Made by a program: the position numbers and the translations under genes. The notes under the pieces are model-generated. The model saw only the letters and a list, made by a program, of their open reading frames with translations, was not told the origin of the DNA and ran no database searches. Shown piece by piece: positions 22,834 to 34,315 of a DNA stretch of 64,000 bases; the stretch's first letter is position 1, and each line of letters starts with the position of its first letter. The stretch lies in NCBI GenBank assembly GCA_028551475.1, contig CM052354.1:15027258-15091257 (forward strand), given 5' to 3'. The stretch comes from Casuarina equisetifolia (lineage: Eukaryota > Streptophyta > Magnoliopsida > Fagales > Casuarinaceae).

Positions 22834-25614
22834 AATGGCTGACAATGATGTCCATTTGTAGAAATTGGAGGAGCAATTGTCTTCCATGTCAACCTCCCAA
22901 GACAAATTGCTTCAATCTTGGAACACTTTTCTATTGAGCCAAAAAAAGGTTGTGCTCTTAGCCCTTACACAACCATTGGATATTTGACAAAACAACATAA
23001 AAGATGTGCCCTAGATCATGGGTTACTCATTGTGGCCTTCTTCCATTGCCATTGCACATACTTGGTGCATTCTAGATAGACCTAACTAGTTCATCACCAT
23101 GGAGGATCTCAATAGTGTTCCACCATCATCTCATAGCTCACATGAGCTTGACATGTCCTTCCCTATGATTGGGTCTTCTAGATCAAGGGCTAGCCTAGTC
23201 CAAAATCAAGGGATTTCAAGACATTGACCCTCCCTTACCCTTCCCCACCCAACTCATCATCATGGCAACCACCAACCTTTTAGCCTTCTCATGGCTTATA
23301 CCCTTACAAGCCTTCCATAGGGTAGAGACCCAGGTGGCCTAGGCAAGACCCAAGTTAAGCATTGGGGTAAGAAGGCATGCCCATATGTGAGGGGCTTAGT
23401 CCATAAGGCCAAGAATTTGTCCAAGGGTCCAATAAGCAAAGACAACACCTAGGTTAAAGGCCTAATTTCCAAGGCTAACTAGTGGGATATAAGCCAAATT
23501 ATTTAAGGTAGCATTTAAGAAATGTTTGGGGACAGTTGGGTAGAGGACCCAATGGCATTGGTTTTGGCTTAAGTTGTGAAATAATGGTGGTAAAGAAAAT
23601 ATAGGTAATTTTGGATCCCATCCTCAATATTTTAATTTTTCAAAATTGAAGGGTTCCAAACCCAAAGAATAGATCACTAACTATGAATTTTTTTTTAACC
23701 TTATGGATGATTATCAAAAAGTTAAGTGTATGCTATTATTTATTTTAAAGATGAAGTTGTAGAATAGGTAGGGAGTTATTTGCATGAAAAAAGTTGGGTT
23801 AGTTAGACTCAATTTAAAAAGGATGTTTGTGATAAGTTTGATTTCGAGGATTAGGAAGGTGTATTAGGAGAATTTCATCTGCTTAGGCAAACTTCCATAG
23901 TACTAACTTATGTCCAAGAATTTAAGAAACTAAGATATAAGATCTTAGCACAAAACCCAAGATGGACAGAGGCATGATTCTTAGTAGCCTTCTTAGTAGA
24001 GTTAAAGGACAACATTAATGGGCCAGTTATGTTGTCACATCCCCATAACTTAAAGCAAACATTCAAATAGGCATTGATGCAGGAGATACTTATGTCACCA
24101 AAGGATAAAGCGGTGGTTACAACTTAAATAGTGCCAACCACCCTGAGGTTACTAAACCTAGTGAGGACATGCATTTCTCCATGAAGCACATAATTGGCTT
24201 TTAGATGCAGGACTAAAAGGAGTAAGGATTGTATTATTATTATAATAAAAAATGGTTCAAGGGTTCATGTCTATAAGGAAAAACAATTATTTTTTATGAT
24301 TGAAGATCTAAGAGCAAATAGATAGTGAGTTGGCGTTAATGCAACAAATTTAAGAGATCTAGGAGGAAGAGGCAGTAGATGATGTTCTCTTCATCAATGT
24401 GATGTTAGGGGGATCCTCCTTAGGCACCTTTAGGTTAAAGGCAATTTCTAGCAAGTTTAGAATTAATATGTTATTTGTTATAAGAGCCATGCATAACTTT
24501 ATGGATGTGGATTTAGCAAGCAAATTAAAGTGTTAATTGGAAGAGGTGAAACCTTTTAGAGTTAAGATAATAGGAGACTATCATTTGAAAGGCAAATATA
24601 AAGCGTAGTTGATTTAGTTGGAGGATTCAAGAGCACCAATTTGTTATGAAGGTAATTATTGCCATTAAAGGGTTACGACTTGGTACTAGGTATATAGTGG
24701 GTTGAGGAGGTCAACCTTATTGGTTTAGATGTTATTAAGAATATACTAACCATCTAGGTCAAAGAAAGCTAGTATTACTGTAGGATATAGAGAATAGAGG
24801 AGTATCATTGGTTACTATTAATGGATTAAGTTTTCATAGATGGGTGACAAGGCACTTATATTGTGTAATGGGCAACTTAGGGCCATTGGTATGGCACAAT
24901 GAAATGAGATACCAGTAGAGTTAGAAGAAATGATGATTAGAGTTTAAAGATGTGTTCAAGACCCCTATTAAGCTTCCTTCAAGCTACAAGTTTGATCACC
25001 ATATCCCTTTATGATTTGGAAATGAGTTGATTAATGTGAACCTATCGATACCTGTATGTACAAAAGGTTGAAATTGAAAGGATGGTAGAGGACATGATGA
25101 CTATAGGGGTGATACATAATAACACTAGTTTGTTTGCATCACCCATACTACTGGTCAAGAAACACAATAGGAGTTGGAGATTTTATCAAGATTACCATGC
25201 TTTGAATGAACTTATAGTTAAGGATAAGTTTCTGATACCAATGATTGATGAGCTTCTTCATGAATTTCATAGAAAAACTTAGTTAGGTTGGATTTAAGAT
25301 TGGGTACCACTAAGTATGAGTGTTTCCATGTAACATTTCAAAAATAGCCTTTAGGACTCACTAAGGCCACTATAAGTTCTTCGTCATGATCTTCGGCTTA
25401 ACCAATGCCTCAACCATATTTTTGGGGTCTTATGAACCACATTTTTTAGTTACACTTAAGGAAGTTTGTGCTTATTTTATTTGACAACAACTTGATCTCA
25501 ACTTGACTTAGGAAAGTTACAAATGACACTTACATGTTATGTTACAACTTCTAAGAGACCACCAATTGTATGCAAAGAAGAGTAAATGTGTCTTTGCTAA
25601 GAAGTGAATTGAGT
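22834..25614 (+). pseudogene. Gypsy element 1 gag, protease and first half of RT
   Basis: Reading starts near ATG 22834 ('MADNDVH'), followed by fragments of gag broken by many stops. From about 24380 a retropepsin-like region is recognisable ('DDVLFINVMLGGSSLGTFR', 'RAMHNFMD'). RT begins near 24950 ('DVFKTP'-like). The frame at 25082-25282 gives 'MVEDMMTIGVIHNNTSLFA', 'SPILLVKKHN' and 'WRFYQDYHALNE', a typical gypsy RT finger region. The catalytic YxDD region near 25480 is decayed ('FDNNLIS'). It stops at the target site ACTTG (25615-25619), inside the conserved 'EYLGH' motif. Confidence 0.85.
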
Positions 25615-25619
25615 ACTTG

Positions 25620-26194
25620 TGATGTGGAAGCAACTATGCTAGCCCAAGCTAATAGTTCAGCCTATATGTTGAGTGTCTTAGCAAATGCATGTTTAGGCTA
25701 TAATGTGATCTAATGGGTCCAAGAAGCCCAAACTTGAAAGGGCATCCTATTATAGATTCTCTAAGAATTTTGATATATTTAGGACTCTTTAACTATTATT
25801 TTAAGGTTCTTAAATTGTCAAGATTCTTAATTATATAGGATTTTCTTTTTTTTGTTGAGATCCTTAATTTATCTAGGGTTTCCATACCTATCAAATTCTT
25901 GTTGTTTTTAAGATCCTTGATTTGTTAAGATTTTATCCTTAATTTGTTGGGATCTTATTTCTAATTTGTTAGGATCCTATCCCTGATTTGTCAGGATCTT
26001 GATTTGCTTGGATTTTATTTTCCTTGATTTTAGGGATCCTAATTTACCAAGATCTTTCTAAGATTAAGTTTTAAGGATTCCTAATTTATTAGGATCCTTC
26101 TAGGATTAGGTTTAGTTGTCTATTTAAAGGGAGTGTTATTTCAATTGTAAGAAAAACCTTTTAAAAACCTTTTGAGGAAAAAAAAACACTCACT
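25620..26194 (+). repeat. Inverted 5' portion of an LTR, 575 bp
   Basis: Matches the first part of the element's own LTR but in the opposite orientation to the two LTRs that bracket the internal region. Shared blocks include 'gcccaagctaatag', 'cctatatgttgagtgt', 'agcccaaacttgaaag' and 'ttatttcaattgtaag'. It ends in an A/C-rich junction 'aaaaaaaacactcact' where the inverted LTR end TGATGCATTTTG begins at 26195. Confidence 0.83.
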
Positions 26195-27612
26195 TGATGC
26201 ATTTTGTGATGGGCAATGGATTATTGATGCGGATGCACTTAAGGCCCAATATTATGAGTTCCAATATCAAAGAATTAAAAGCCCACAACATAGTCTAGTG
26301 GGTCCAAGAAGGCCAAGATTGAAGAAGTAGCCCAAGAATATTCCATAGCATCTCTACAATCTTTAGGGTTTCCTAAGTAGTTGTTGAATTCTTAATTTCT
26401 TAGGTTTAATTTATTATCTGAGAATATTTCTTTTTGTTTGGTTTTCCATAATTGTCTAGGTTCCCGATTTATCTAGGTTTTCATACTTGTCAGATTTCTA
26501 ATTTGTTTAGAATTCTTTATTTGTTAGAATCCAGATTTGTTAAGACTTCCTTAACTATAGAGATTCTTGATTTATCAGGATCCTTCTAGAATTAGGTTTA
26601 GCTGCCTATTTAAAGGAAGCATTGTTTCAGTTGTAAGTAGAGTTGTTTTCCAGAGAATAGAAACCCCAAAGTTGTGTGATCAACTTTTGCATCCTTTATC
26701 CAATTCTTGCTAAGGATTGGTGGTGGTCCTTGATTGGTGGCGTTGCCTTTACGTCTTGAAGTTTATTGGCATCTATCTTTTTATTTTTTTTCTTTATATT
26801 TTCGTTTTTCCTCCCTTCCTCCCTACAAACGAGTCCTTTTCCCACATAAAACTCAAAAACACCAAAAAAACAATTTTTACCTATTTTCTTAACTCGAGCT
26901 CGCTCAAGCCCACCATAACATTCGCATCAATTATAAAGAGACTGGAACAGGATAACAACTAGAATTTCAAATATCTAACTTGTTGGAAAGGTAAAGACTA
27001 GAAGATAAACTTCTAAAATCAAAAGACAACAATTTAAGTGTAGGAATAAAATGACTGGAGTGTAAAAGGTTGAAAAGTAAGAGCACAAAATTTAGAAGGC
27101 AAACTTAGATAGAACAAAATTCTTTATGATCTCAAAAGGTTCTTAAAAGGTTTTGCTTACAATTGAAATAACATCCCTTTATATAAACAACTAAACATAA
27201 TCTTAGAAAGATCCTAGTAAATTAGGAATCATTAAAACTTAATCTTGAAAAGATCTTGGTAAATTAGGATCCCAAAATCAAGGAAAATAAAATCCAAGCA
27301 AATCAAGATCCTAACAAATTAGGGATCTAAAAAATAGCAAGAATTTAACAAGTATGAGACCCCCAAATAAATCAAGGATCTTAACAAATAAGGAATCCTA
27401 GATAATTAAAAATCTTGACAATTTAAGAACCCTAAAACAATAGTTAAGGAGTCCTAAAAATATTAAAATTCATATAGAATCTTTGGGATGCCTTTCAAGT
27501 TTGGGCTTCTTAGACCCATTGGATCACATTGTGGCCCAACTATGTACTTGCTAAGACACTCAACATATGAGCTGGGTTGTTAGCTTGGGTTGGCATAGTT
27601 GCTCCCACATCA
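26195..27612 (-). repeat. 3' LTR of the minus-strand gypsy unit, split by a solo LTR
   Basis: On the minus strand it begins TGATGTGGGAGC at 27612, immediately after the purine tract 'agaaaaggaga'. It ends GCATCA at 26195. The solo LTR at 26225-26929 interrupts it. The sequence agrees with the 5' LTR 29288-30109 throughout ('ataaagagactggaa', 'ataacaactagaatt'). Confidence 0.83.
26225..26929 (+). mobile_element. Solo LTR, 705 bp, with perfect target duplication
   Basis: Begins TGATGCGGATGCAC and ends TTCGCATCA, with extended inverted ends TGATGCG/CGCATCA. It is flanked by ATTAT at 26220-26224 and 26930-26934. The interrupted LTR is continuous once it is removed; compare 'atggattataaagag' near 29330. 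It resembles the LTRs of gypsy element 2 (33573-34268), including 'tagtgggtccaagaaggcc' and the 3' 'ccttgattggtggc' block. It is the innermost and so youngest layer of the nest. Confidence 0.9.
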
Positions 27613-29287
27613 ATCTCCTTTTCTTGAGGAAGATTTGTCCCCAAATCTTGATTGTTGCTTTGGGCTTTATCACCCCATGGATCCATAATCCAAGTTGTTG
27701 AACACATATCAAGCTCTAACTCTAATGGTCTACCTAAGTGTGTTGGGTCACAAATCAATGGTAAATTATTGTGCTACTTAGATGGAAGTTTATAACCTAA
27801 CCAATAACATGATCCAAACAAGTAGTTGAAGTTATGTAATTTTTTAGTGGCACCTTCATCAATAGCATTGAAAAATCTTGGTGATTGTTGTTGACATGTC
27901 ATCTTCTCATAATTTGACAATGCAAACCCATAAAGGAAACCATTATTCATGTTAAATAATGTCATTAAATTCTTCAACACTTGGATGAAACCTTATGTTT
28001 CTTTGTCTAAATTTCTTCCACTACTTTGTTTGGTAATATCTCATGCTTCAATAGATCTAAACTTCGTAGATCTATCTCCTTTTCAGGTAGCACATCTTGC
28101 TTTAGAGGATCCAAGCACTTTGGATTTGCATTCATGGTTGTTGGTGCCTCAATCTTCAAGCTTTTAAGGTCCACCTCCTTCTTTGCCAACACCACAAGCT
28201 TTGGTAGATCCAAATTGTTTTGTTTTATTTCCATCATACCTCTTTCTTGGATTTGAACTACCTTTATATCTTTCTTTGGTGAGGCTTGATTCCTGTACCA
28301 CCTTTCTACCATATATCATAGTCCTCCTTGTAGTAATTGTGATGGTGTTTTTGCTGGTACTGGGAATCTATTAAAGCATGATCTTCTTTTTGGTTGCATC
28401 ATGGGTCTTGGCTTTGGCATCTATTCATATTGCGCATGTCAACCTAGTCTTGCTTGTAATCGTTGGGCAAGAAGTGCCTTTTGAGCATTTTTTCAGTTTC
28501 TCCCATGAACGGACCTTCTCCTTCCTCTCTTGATCTGTTTTGTTTCTTAACATTCTCCCACCATAAAGAAGCATATTCTTTGAGATGAAGAACAACAACT
28601 TTATACTTCTTTTGATCATCATACCCATTGAATTCAAACATTCTCTCCATAATGCAAACCCAATTTAGATTGCCATCAAATTCAGGAAAGTCTATACAAA
28701 GACTTCAATCATCTTTCTTTAGTTTCCTTCTTCTTCTTCTCCTAGTATCTTCAGCATTGGAATCAACATCAAATTTAGTATTGTCGATAAAAGGTGGAAG
28801 AAGTCTCTAAGGTGAAGGTTGATATACTAAGGGTATATGGGGTGGTTGTGCAATCTAAGGTTAGTATGGTGTATATTGTTGTTAATAAGGCGTATATGGT
28901 GCTAGCCTTTGTGGTATAAATGGTTGGGTTGGTGGTTGAGGAATGGACATTTGTAAGGGTGGTATGGATACTTGGGGTGGTGATAAAGTCGTTTAGAATG
29001 GTGGGTGCATCGTTTGTGGTGGTGGTGGAGTAGACTAGAGTGTCTAGGTTGTTTATGGTGGCAAAAACTCTTTAAAAGTTTGAGCTCTTGGAATTTAACT
29101 TTCATTTTCTCAAATTCACTCTTCTACACCATATATGCAACTTGCCATGGTGGAATGGGTGAGGATAAATGTGAAAAACCATCTCTTTCCTGAGACATGG
29201 TGATTCTATAAAACATATTTAGATTGATAAGATAAAAGAGATAAGCTAGAATAGCTCACTTACCAAAACCATGCTTTGATTACCACT
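27613..29287 (-). pseudogene. Internal region of the minus-strand gypsy unit: gag remnant only
   Basis: A primer-binding site TGGTAATCAAAGC lies at 29285-29273 on the minus strand, just after the 5' LTR. A retrotransposon gag segment follows near 28650-28444 ('MERMFEFNGYDDQKKYKVVV', 'ASLWWENVKKQNR', 'FLPNDYKQD'). This matches the gag of gypsy element 2 (34620-34800). Protease, RT, RNase H and integrase are absent, so the internal region (about 1.7 kb) is a deletion derivative. The sequence near 28100-27620 is low-complexity and charged when translated. Confidence 0.8.
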
Positions 29288-30109
29288 TTATGCATTTCAT
29301 GATGGGTAATGGAGTGAACTATGGATTATAAAGAGACTGGAATAGGATAACAACTAGAATTTTGGATATCTAAAGTGTTGGAAAGGTAAAGACCAATAGA
29401 TAAACTTCTGAAATGTGAAGACAATAATTTAAGTGCAGGAATAAAATGATTGGAATGTAAAAGGCTGAAAAGTAAGAGCATAAAATTTAGAAGGCAAAGT
29501 TGGATAGAACAAAATTCTTTATGATCTTAAAATTTTTTGCTTACAACTAAAATTACATTCCCTTTAAATAGACAACTAAACCTAATCCTAAAAAGACCTT
29601 AGTAAATAAAAAATCCTTAAAACCTAATCCTAGAAGGATCTTGGTAAATCAAGATCCCTAAAATTAAGGAAAATAAAATCTAGGCAAATCAAGATCTCGA
29701 CAAATCAAGGATAGGATCCTAACAAATTAGGAATAGGATCCCAACAAATTGGATATAGGATCCTAACAAATTAGGAATAGGATCCCAACAAATTGGATAT
29801 AGGATCCTAACAAATTAGGAATCTCTAAAACAACAAGAATCTAACATGAATAAAAACCTTAGATAAATTAAGGATTTTAACAAACAATGAAATCCTAGAT
29901 AATTAAGAACTTTGATAATTTAAGAACCCTAAAACAATAGTTAAGGAGTTTTAAACATATCAAAATTCTTAGAGAATCTCTAGGATACCTTTCAAGTTTG
30001 GGCTTTTTGGAACCATTGGATCACATTGTGGCCAAAACATGTACTTGTTAATACACTCAACATATAGGCTAGGCTATTAGCTTGGGCTAGCATGGTTGCT
30101 CCCACATCA
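29288..30109 (-). repeat. 5' LTR of the minus-strand gypsy unit, about 822 bp
   Basis: On the minus strand it begins TGATGTGGGAGC at 30109 and runs to the primer site at 29285. It contains a short tandem array (29711-29820). It is directly repeated relative to 26195-27612. Confidence 0.83.
29711..29820. repeat. 44-bp tandem array, 2.5 copies
   Basis: Units at 29711-29754 and 29755-29798 are identical, and a half unit follows at 29799-29820. Each 44-mer is itself two similar 22-mers ('ataggatcctaacaaattag' and 'ataggatcccaacaaattgg'). Looser versions of the 22-mer occur in the other LTR copies of this family. Confidence 0.92.
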
Positions 30110-32240
30110 ACTTGGGGCACATTATTTCAAGTAAAGGGATTAAGGTAAGCCCCAAGAAGATAAAAGATATGGTGGCTTAGCCTTAATTGACTACAATTAG
30201 GAGGTTTAGAGGATTTTTAGGCCTCACATACTATTATCTATGATTTGTCAAGGATTATAAACAAGTAAGTCAACCTTTGATGTAGATGTTGAAAAAGGAT
30301 AGCCTTTAATAGTCAAAAAAAGCACTTTAGGCCTCTGAGAAGCTTAAAAGGAAATGAGCTTTACTCTTATTTTAGCAACTACAAATTTTAAGAAACCATT
30401 TGTGTTGAAAACATATACAAGTCATGGGGGCATAGGTGTGGTGTTAATGTAAAATAAAAGATTGATAGCCTACCTTAGTAGGGCACTAGCATCAAAGCAT
30501 CTAGACCTATTCATATATAAAAAAAAGTTACTGGCGATTGTGATGGTGGTGCAAAAGTGGAGATCAAACTTACTGAAAAATTACTTCACTGTGCATACTA
30601 CCCATAATAGCTCAAATCACTTTTGGAACAAAGAGTGACCACTTTAACTCAGCACAAATGGCTTACCAAACTCCTCAAGTTCGACTATAAGATCCAACAT
30701 AAGTGAGGGATTGAGAACAAAGCTATGAACACTCTTTTAAGGCTTCCAAAGGGTTTTGGAGATTCAAAATTACAAGTCATGTCAATATCATAGCTTAGTT
30801 AGATACAAGAAGTACTACAAAGTTATAAACGGGACTCCTACATTTAGACCATTATAGTAGAATTAGTAATTAACTCATCTACATGTCTAGGTTATAGTTT
30901 GGTAAAAAAGGTGTTAAGATTTAAAGACAAGGTTGTGGTGGAAAACCAAAGTTCTTTGAAAGACTAAATAATGTACCAATTACATGACTCTAGTGTTAGA
31001 GGTCATTCAAAGATCAAAGGAACTTTGAAGGGGGTGTAATAACAATTTTACTAGCAAAGCATGAGGCAAATAGTAAAGACATGGGTGGCTAAATGTGAGG
31101 TATGTTGGTGCTATAAGGCTAGGCAAGTGTTGTACCCCAAGTTACTACAACCCTTACTTGTGCCTAACCAAGGTTGGCATGACATATTCATGGATTTCGT
31201 GGAAGGCTTACCCTGTAACTTAGGTAAGGACACCATTATAGTGGTTATGGATTTTTTTTACTAAGTATGTCCATTTCACTAGGTTGAGTCGCCCCTTCTT
31301 AGTAGCTCAACTGACAACTACCTTTATCGGTGGAATGGTCAAGTTACATGGAATGCCTAACATAATTATGAGTGATCGAGATCCTATCTTCACTATAAGT
31401 ATTAGGAAACATTGTTTAAGACCTTAGGGGTGAAGCTCCTATATAGAACTTTGTACCACTTACAGACAAATGGCCAAATAAAGAAAGTCAACCAGTGCAT
31501 TAAGTAATACTAGTATTTTTCAAGTGGCAAGAGACCAAAGAAATGGCAATATTAGTTGCCTTTAGCAGAATGGTGGCATAATACCAGCTATCATACTACC
31601 TAGTGATGTCATTTAAGGCATTTTATGGCTATTGTTCCAATCAGCCTCTATATAACAACTTTGAGCTCACTAGTAAGCAAGATGTGGATGAATTCTTACA
31701 AGAGTGGGCCCACATGTTAGAATTGATTTGGTTTCATTTGCTAAAAAGTCAAGCACATATGGTTGTCCAATGAATCAAAGCCACTTGAAGAGAAAGTTAA
31801 ACGTGGGGGAGTTGGTATACCTAAAGGTGCACCCTTACCACTAGTTTATATTGTTCTAAAGATGAGATCATGTAGGGCCCTACATGATCACAAAGCATGT
31901 CAAGGAAGTCGTGTATAGGTTGGTTATTCCATCAAATGCCAACATACACCTAGTTTTTCACATATCTTAACTAAAAAAGGTCATTAGGCATAAATGCAAG
32001 GTTTTTCACATATATTCCACCAAGGATTCCTTTCATTGATGGTGAGGGTAGATTGTTCATAGAGCCTTAGGAAATATTGGACCATTGCATGGTGTGAAGA
32101 GGAAATGACTCAAGAATAGATTTGCTTATTTAGTGGTTAGATCATCTAGAATATGAGTCCACTTGGGAGGAGATTGAGTGTACCAAACACCAGTTTTCAT
32201 CGTTCAAAATTAACCCTTGAGGACAAGGATTGTTTGAAGG
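30110..32240 (+). pseudogene. Gypsy element 1 second half of RT, RNase H and integrase
   Basis: Resumes inside 'EYLGH' after the composite insertion, with 'HIISSKGIK' and 'RRFRGFLGLTYYY' of the RT connection region. RNase H-like 'KPFVLK'-type fragments lie near 30390. The integrase has the zinc-finger-like 'CEVCWCYKARQ' and 'WHDIFMDFVEGLP' (31061-31264), the catalytic-core start. Stops and frame changes are frequent. Confidence 0.83.
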
Positions 32241-32249
32241 AGTAGGGAT

Positions 32250-32642
32250 TCTTAGGACCTTACACATGGCAAGGACATGTGATGAATGAAGGATAAAAAA
32301 AAGAAGTCATAATGAGGCAATAGAAGTATAAAGCATCCTAAAAAAAAGCAACATAAGGAAAGAAAAAGGAAGAAATGGGTAGGAATGAATCTATAGAATT
32401 ATTTTTAGCTAGTATTGGCTCGATAGAATGTCATAGATAGTAGTATGCTTGTCTTGGTAGAAGTTATAGCTTGTAATTGTAGTTGGATAGTAGTTGCTAC
32501 CTGTAGTGAATTTGTCATTGGTATTGTAAGAGGTTGTAGAAACATTGTATTCTAGGAAAGTTTTCAATTACAAAGGAAATGTTGCCTAATAGTGAATTTG
32601 TCATTGGTATTGTAAAAGTTGTTAGCAACCTTGTTCCTAACA
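32250..32642 (+). repeat. 3' LTR of gypsy element 1
   Basis: Pairs with 22371-22773. Begins 'tcttaggaccttacac' and ends 'gttcctaaca'. A short internal stretch ('tgaatttgtcattggtattgta') occurs twice near 32508 and 32592, a small local duplication absent from the 5' LTR. Confidence 0.85.
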
Positions 32643-32988
32643 ATAGCTTCCTTTTTCCCATGTTACGACCACACTTTTCCTATGCACATAGGTCCCTTGT
32701 TTTTGTGCCTTTTTGTTTCTTTTGCTTTTTTTTTTGGTCCTTTCTTTTCCCACGTGCTCTTTTTTTTTTATTTTCCTTCACATGTATTTTTCTTATCTTT
32801 ATCTTTTCTTTCTACAACAATCCATGAAAATGGATTGATTCTTTTTCTCTTCTTACACTATCTTGAGGTTTGCTACATAAACAAGAAAATTCTGAATAAA
32901 TATCAAAAAATCTAAATATTGTTTGATAAGCACTACATTATTAGGTTCCTAAAATAATCAAAATAACTCTATAAAATTAGTGTTACCA
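32643..32988 (+). mobile_element. Family A solo LTR, right part
   Basis: Continues the LTR interrupted at 22370. It has the C/T-rich region, 'ggtttgctacataaa' and the ending 'ctctataaaattagtgttacca', which corresponds to 'ctctatataaaatagagttatca' of the complete copy. ATACT follows (32989-32993). Confidence 0.82.
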
Positions 32989-33572
32989 ATACTTTATTTA
33001 AGACTTTCATCTTGCATACATGTCTTACATGCTAAGTCATAATGGGTTCATAGTTACACGTAATGAAGTAGATTCAACTTAAGGTTTAATATTGTGTTAT
33101 GAAACTTAGAAGACTAACCCAAAAGCTAACTTAATGGCTGAAACAATACTTCTTTCATTTGAAATTTATTATAAAAGATTACATACTTCATATAAAAAAT
33201 TTGTATACTTGGTCCATTTCTGTATACTTGATATTAATACTATAAATTTGGTCCATTTCAGAAATCTCCATTGCTAAGCCACCCTATAAAGGAGAGGCAG
33301 TTGTCAAAAAATGACCCCATGACCTACTTTACATAGGATAGAAACATGGCACCAGTAGGGTTTAAAGGCTCCTCCCTTTTCCTATGCAACTACTATCGAA
33401 AGTTATGACTTTGCCTATAAAAGTAGGATAATGGATTTTGCTATCATTATTGAGGTGAAGTCAATGAACATGAGATGAAGGATGGAAAAGTGCAAAAGAA
33501 AGGCTAGAGTAGGTATCATTAACCTGCCCACAAGTGTGGGGTAATTTGATCTTTTGAAGGTTTACCCATGAC
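32989..33572. other. Unassigned spacer between elements
   Basis: AT-rich, no coding region or repeat recognised. Confidence 0.5.
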
Positions 33573-34268
33573 TAATGTGGGAGGAACTTTGTCAACTCAA
33601 GCTATTGACCTAGCCTATATGTTGAGCATGTCAATCAATACTTGTTTGGATCACAACATATCTAGTGGGTTTAGGAAGGACAAGGTTGAAAAGCATCTTA
33701 AGAATATTCTCTACAATCTCTAAAATGGCTTAAGTTTTCATAATTAATGTCATAGGTTTTCTAAATAGTCATTGAGTTCTTAATTTCTTATGGTTTCTTT
33801 ATTGTTTAAGATTATTATTCTTTTTTTTTTGTTTTCCTTGACTATTTGGATCCCTAATTTTTCTAGGATTTCCATCATTTTTAAATCCCTAATTTGTTTG
33901 AGATTCCCTTAATTGTTAACATCCTTCATCCTTAATGTTAAGTTTAGTTCCCTATTTAAATGGAATGTCATTTTAGTTGTAGGTAGACTTGTTTTTTCAT
34001 AAAGAATAGAAAACCTTCAATTGTGTGTTTCAACTTTTGCTTCCTTTATTCAATTTTTGCCAAAATTGATGGTGGAGCACCTTTCTAATTGGTGGCATTG
34101 CCTTTATGTCTCAAAGTTTATCTTGACAATATTTTATTTTTGTCCTTTTTCTTCTACCTACCCAAACATAGCCCTCATCATGAGCAAAAGCCCTAAAAAC
34201 CTTGAAAACAACTACCATTCCTTAACCCCATAGAGAGCTCGCTTAATCCCACCATCAGATTTGCATCA
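33573..34268 (+). repeat. 5' LTR of gypsy element 2
   Basis: Begins 'taatgtgggagg' (from TGATG) and ends 'gatttgcatca'. It contains 'cctatatgttgagcatg', 'tagtgggtttaggaagg' and the 3' block 'tttctaattggtggcattgc'. Confidence 0.83.
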
Positions 34269-34270
34269 AG

Positions 34271-34283
34271 TGGTATCAAAGAC
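34271..34283 (+). promoter_or_regulatory. tRNA-Met-type primer-binding site
   Basis: TGGTATCAAAGAC two bases after the LTR end, close to the canonical initiator-Met primer site. Confidence 0.82.
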
Positions 34284-34315
34284 CTAAGTTCTTCTTCAAG
34301 AGAGATCTTCTCAAT

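Larger units (their letters stand above)
25620..30109. mobile_element. Composite gypsy-type insertion with inverted LTR ends and perfect target duplication
   Basis: Flanked by ACTTG at 25615-25619 and 30110-30114. Removing it with one ACTTG rejoins the 'EYLGH' motif of gypsy element 1, so it is one insertion unit. The left end reads TGATGTGGAAGCAACTATGC on +. The right end reads TGATGTGGGAGCAACCATGC on the minus strand, so both outer ends are LTR 5' (U3) ends in inverted orientation. Inside, from left to right, are a + oriented LTR 5' fragment (25620-26194), the minus-strand 3' LTR (26195-27612, split by a solo LTR), internal gag sequence (27613-29287) and the minus-strand 5' LTR (29288-30109). 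A normal element would have directly repeated LTRs only. Confidence 0.85.
22371..32642 (+). mobile_element. Ty3/gypsy element 1, degenerate, inside a family A LTR
   Basis: Bounded by direct LTRs of about 400 bp at 22371-22773 and 32250-32642. A tRNA-Met-type primer site follows the first and a purine tract ('gaaggagtaggga') precedes the second. Between them are gag, protease, RT, RNase H and integrase remnants in the Ty3/gypsy order, all full of stops. The pol region is interrupted at 25620-30109 by a composite insertion. Target-site bases ACAAC (22366-22370) and ATAGC (32643-32647) agree at only three of five positions, consistent with age. Confidence 0.88.

Noticed and set aside
29005..29193. 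Tryptophan/glycine-rich frame and its histidine/proline-rich complement (28902-29105)
   Set aside because: Low-complexity 'ggtggt' repeats inside the gypsy internal region; a proline/histidine linker of gag at most.
32579..32915. Two overlapping hydrophobic frames
   Set aside because: T-rich part of the family A LTR and the end of the gypsy 3' LTR; not a gene.
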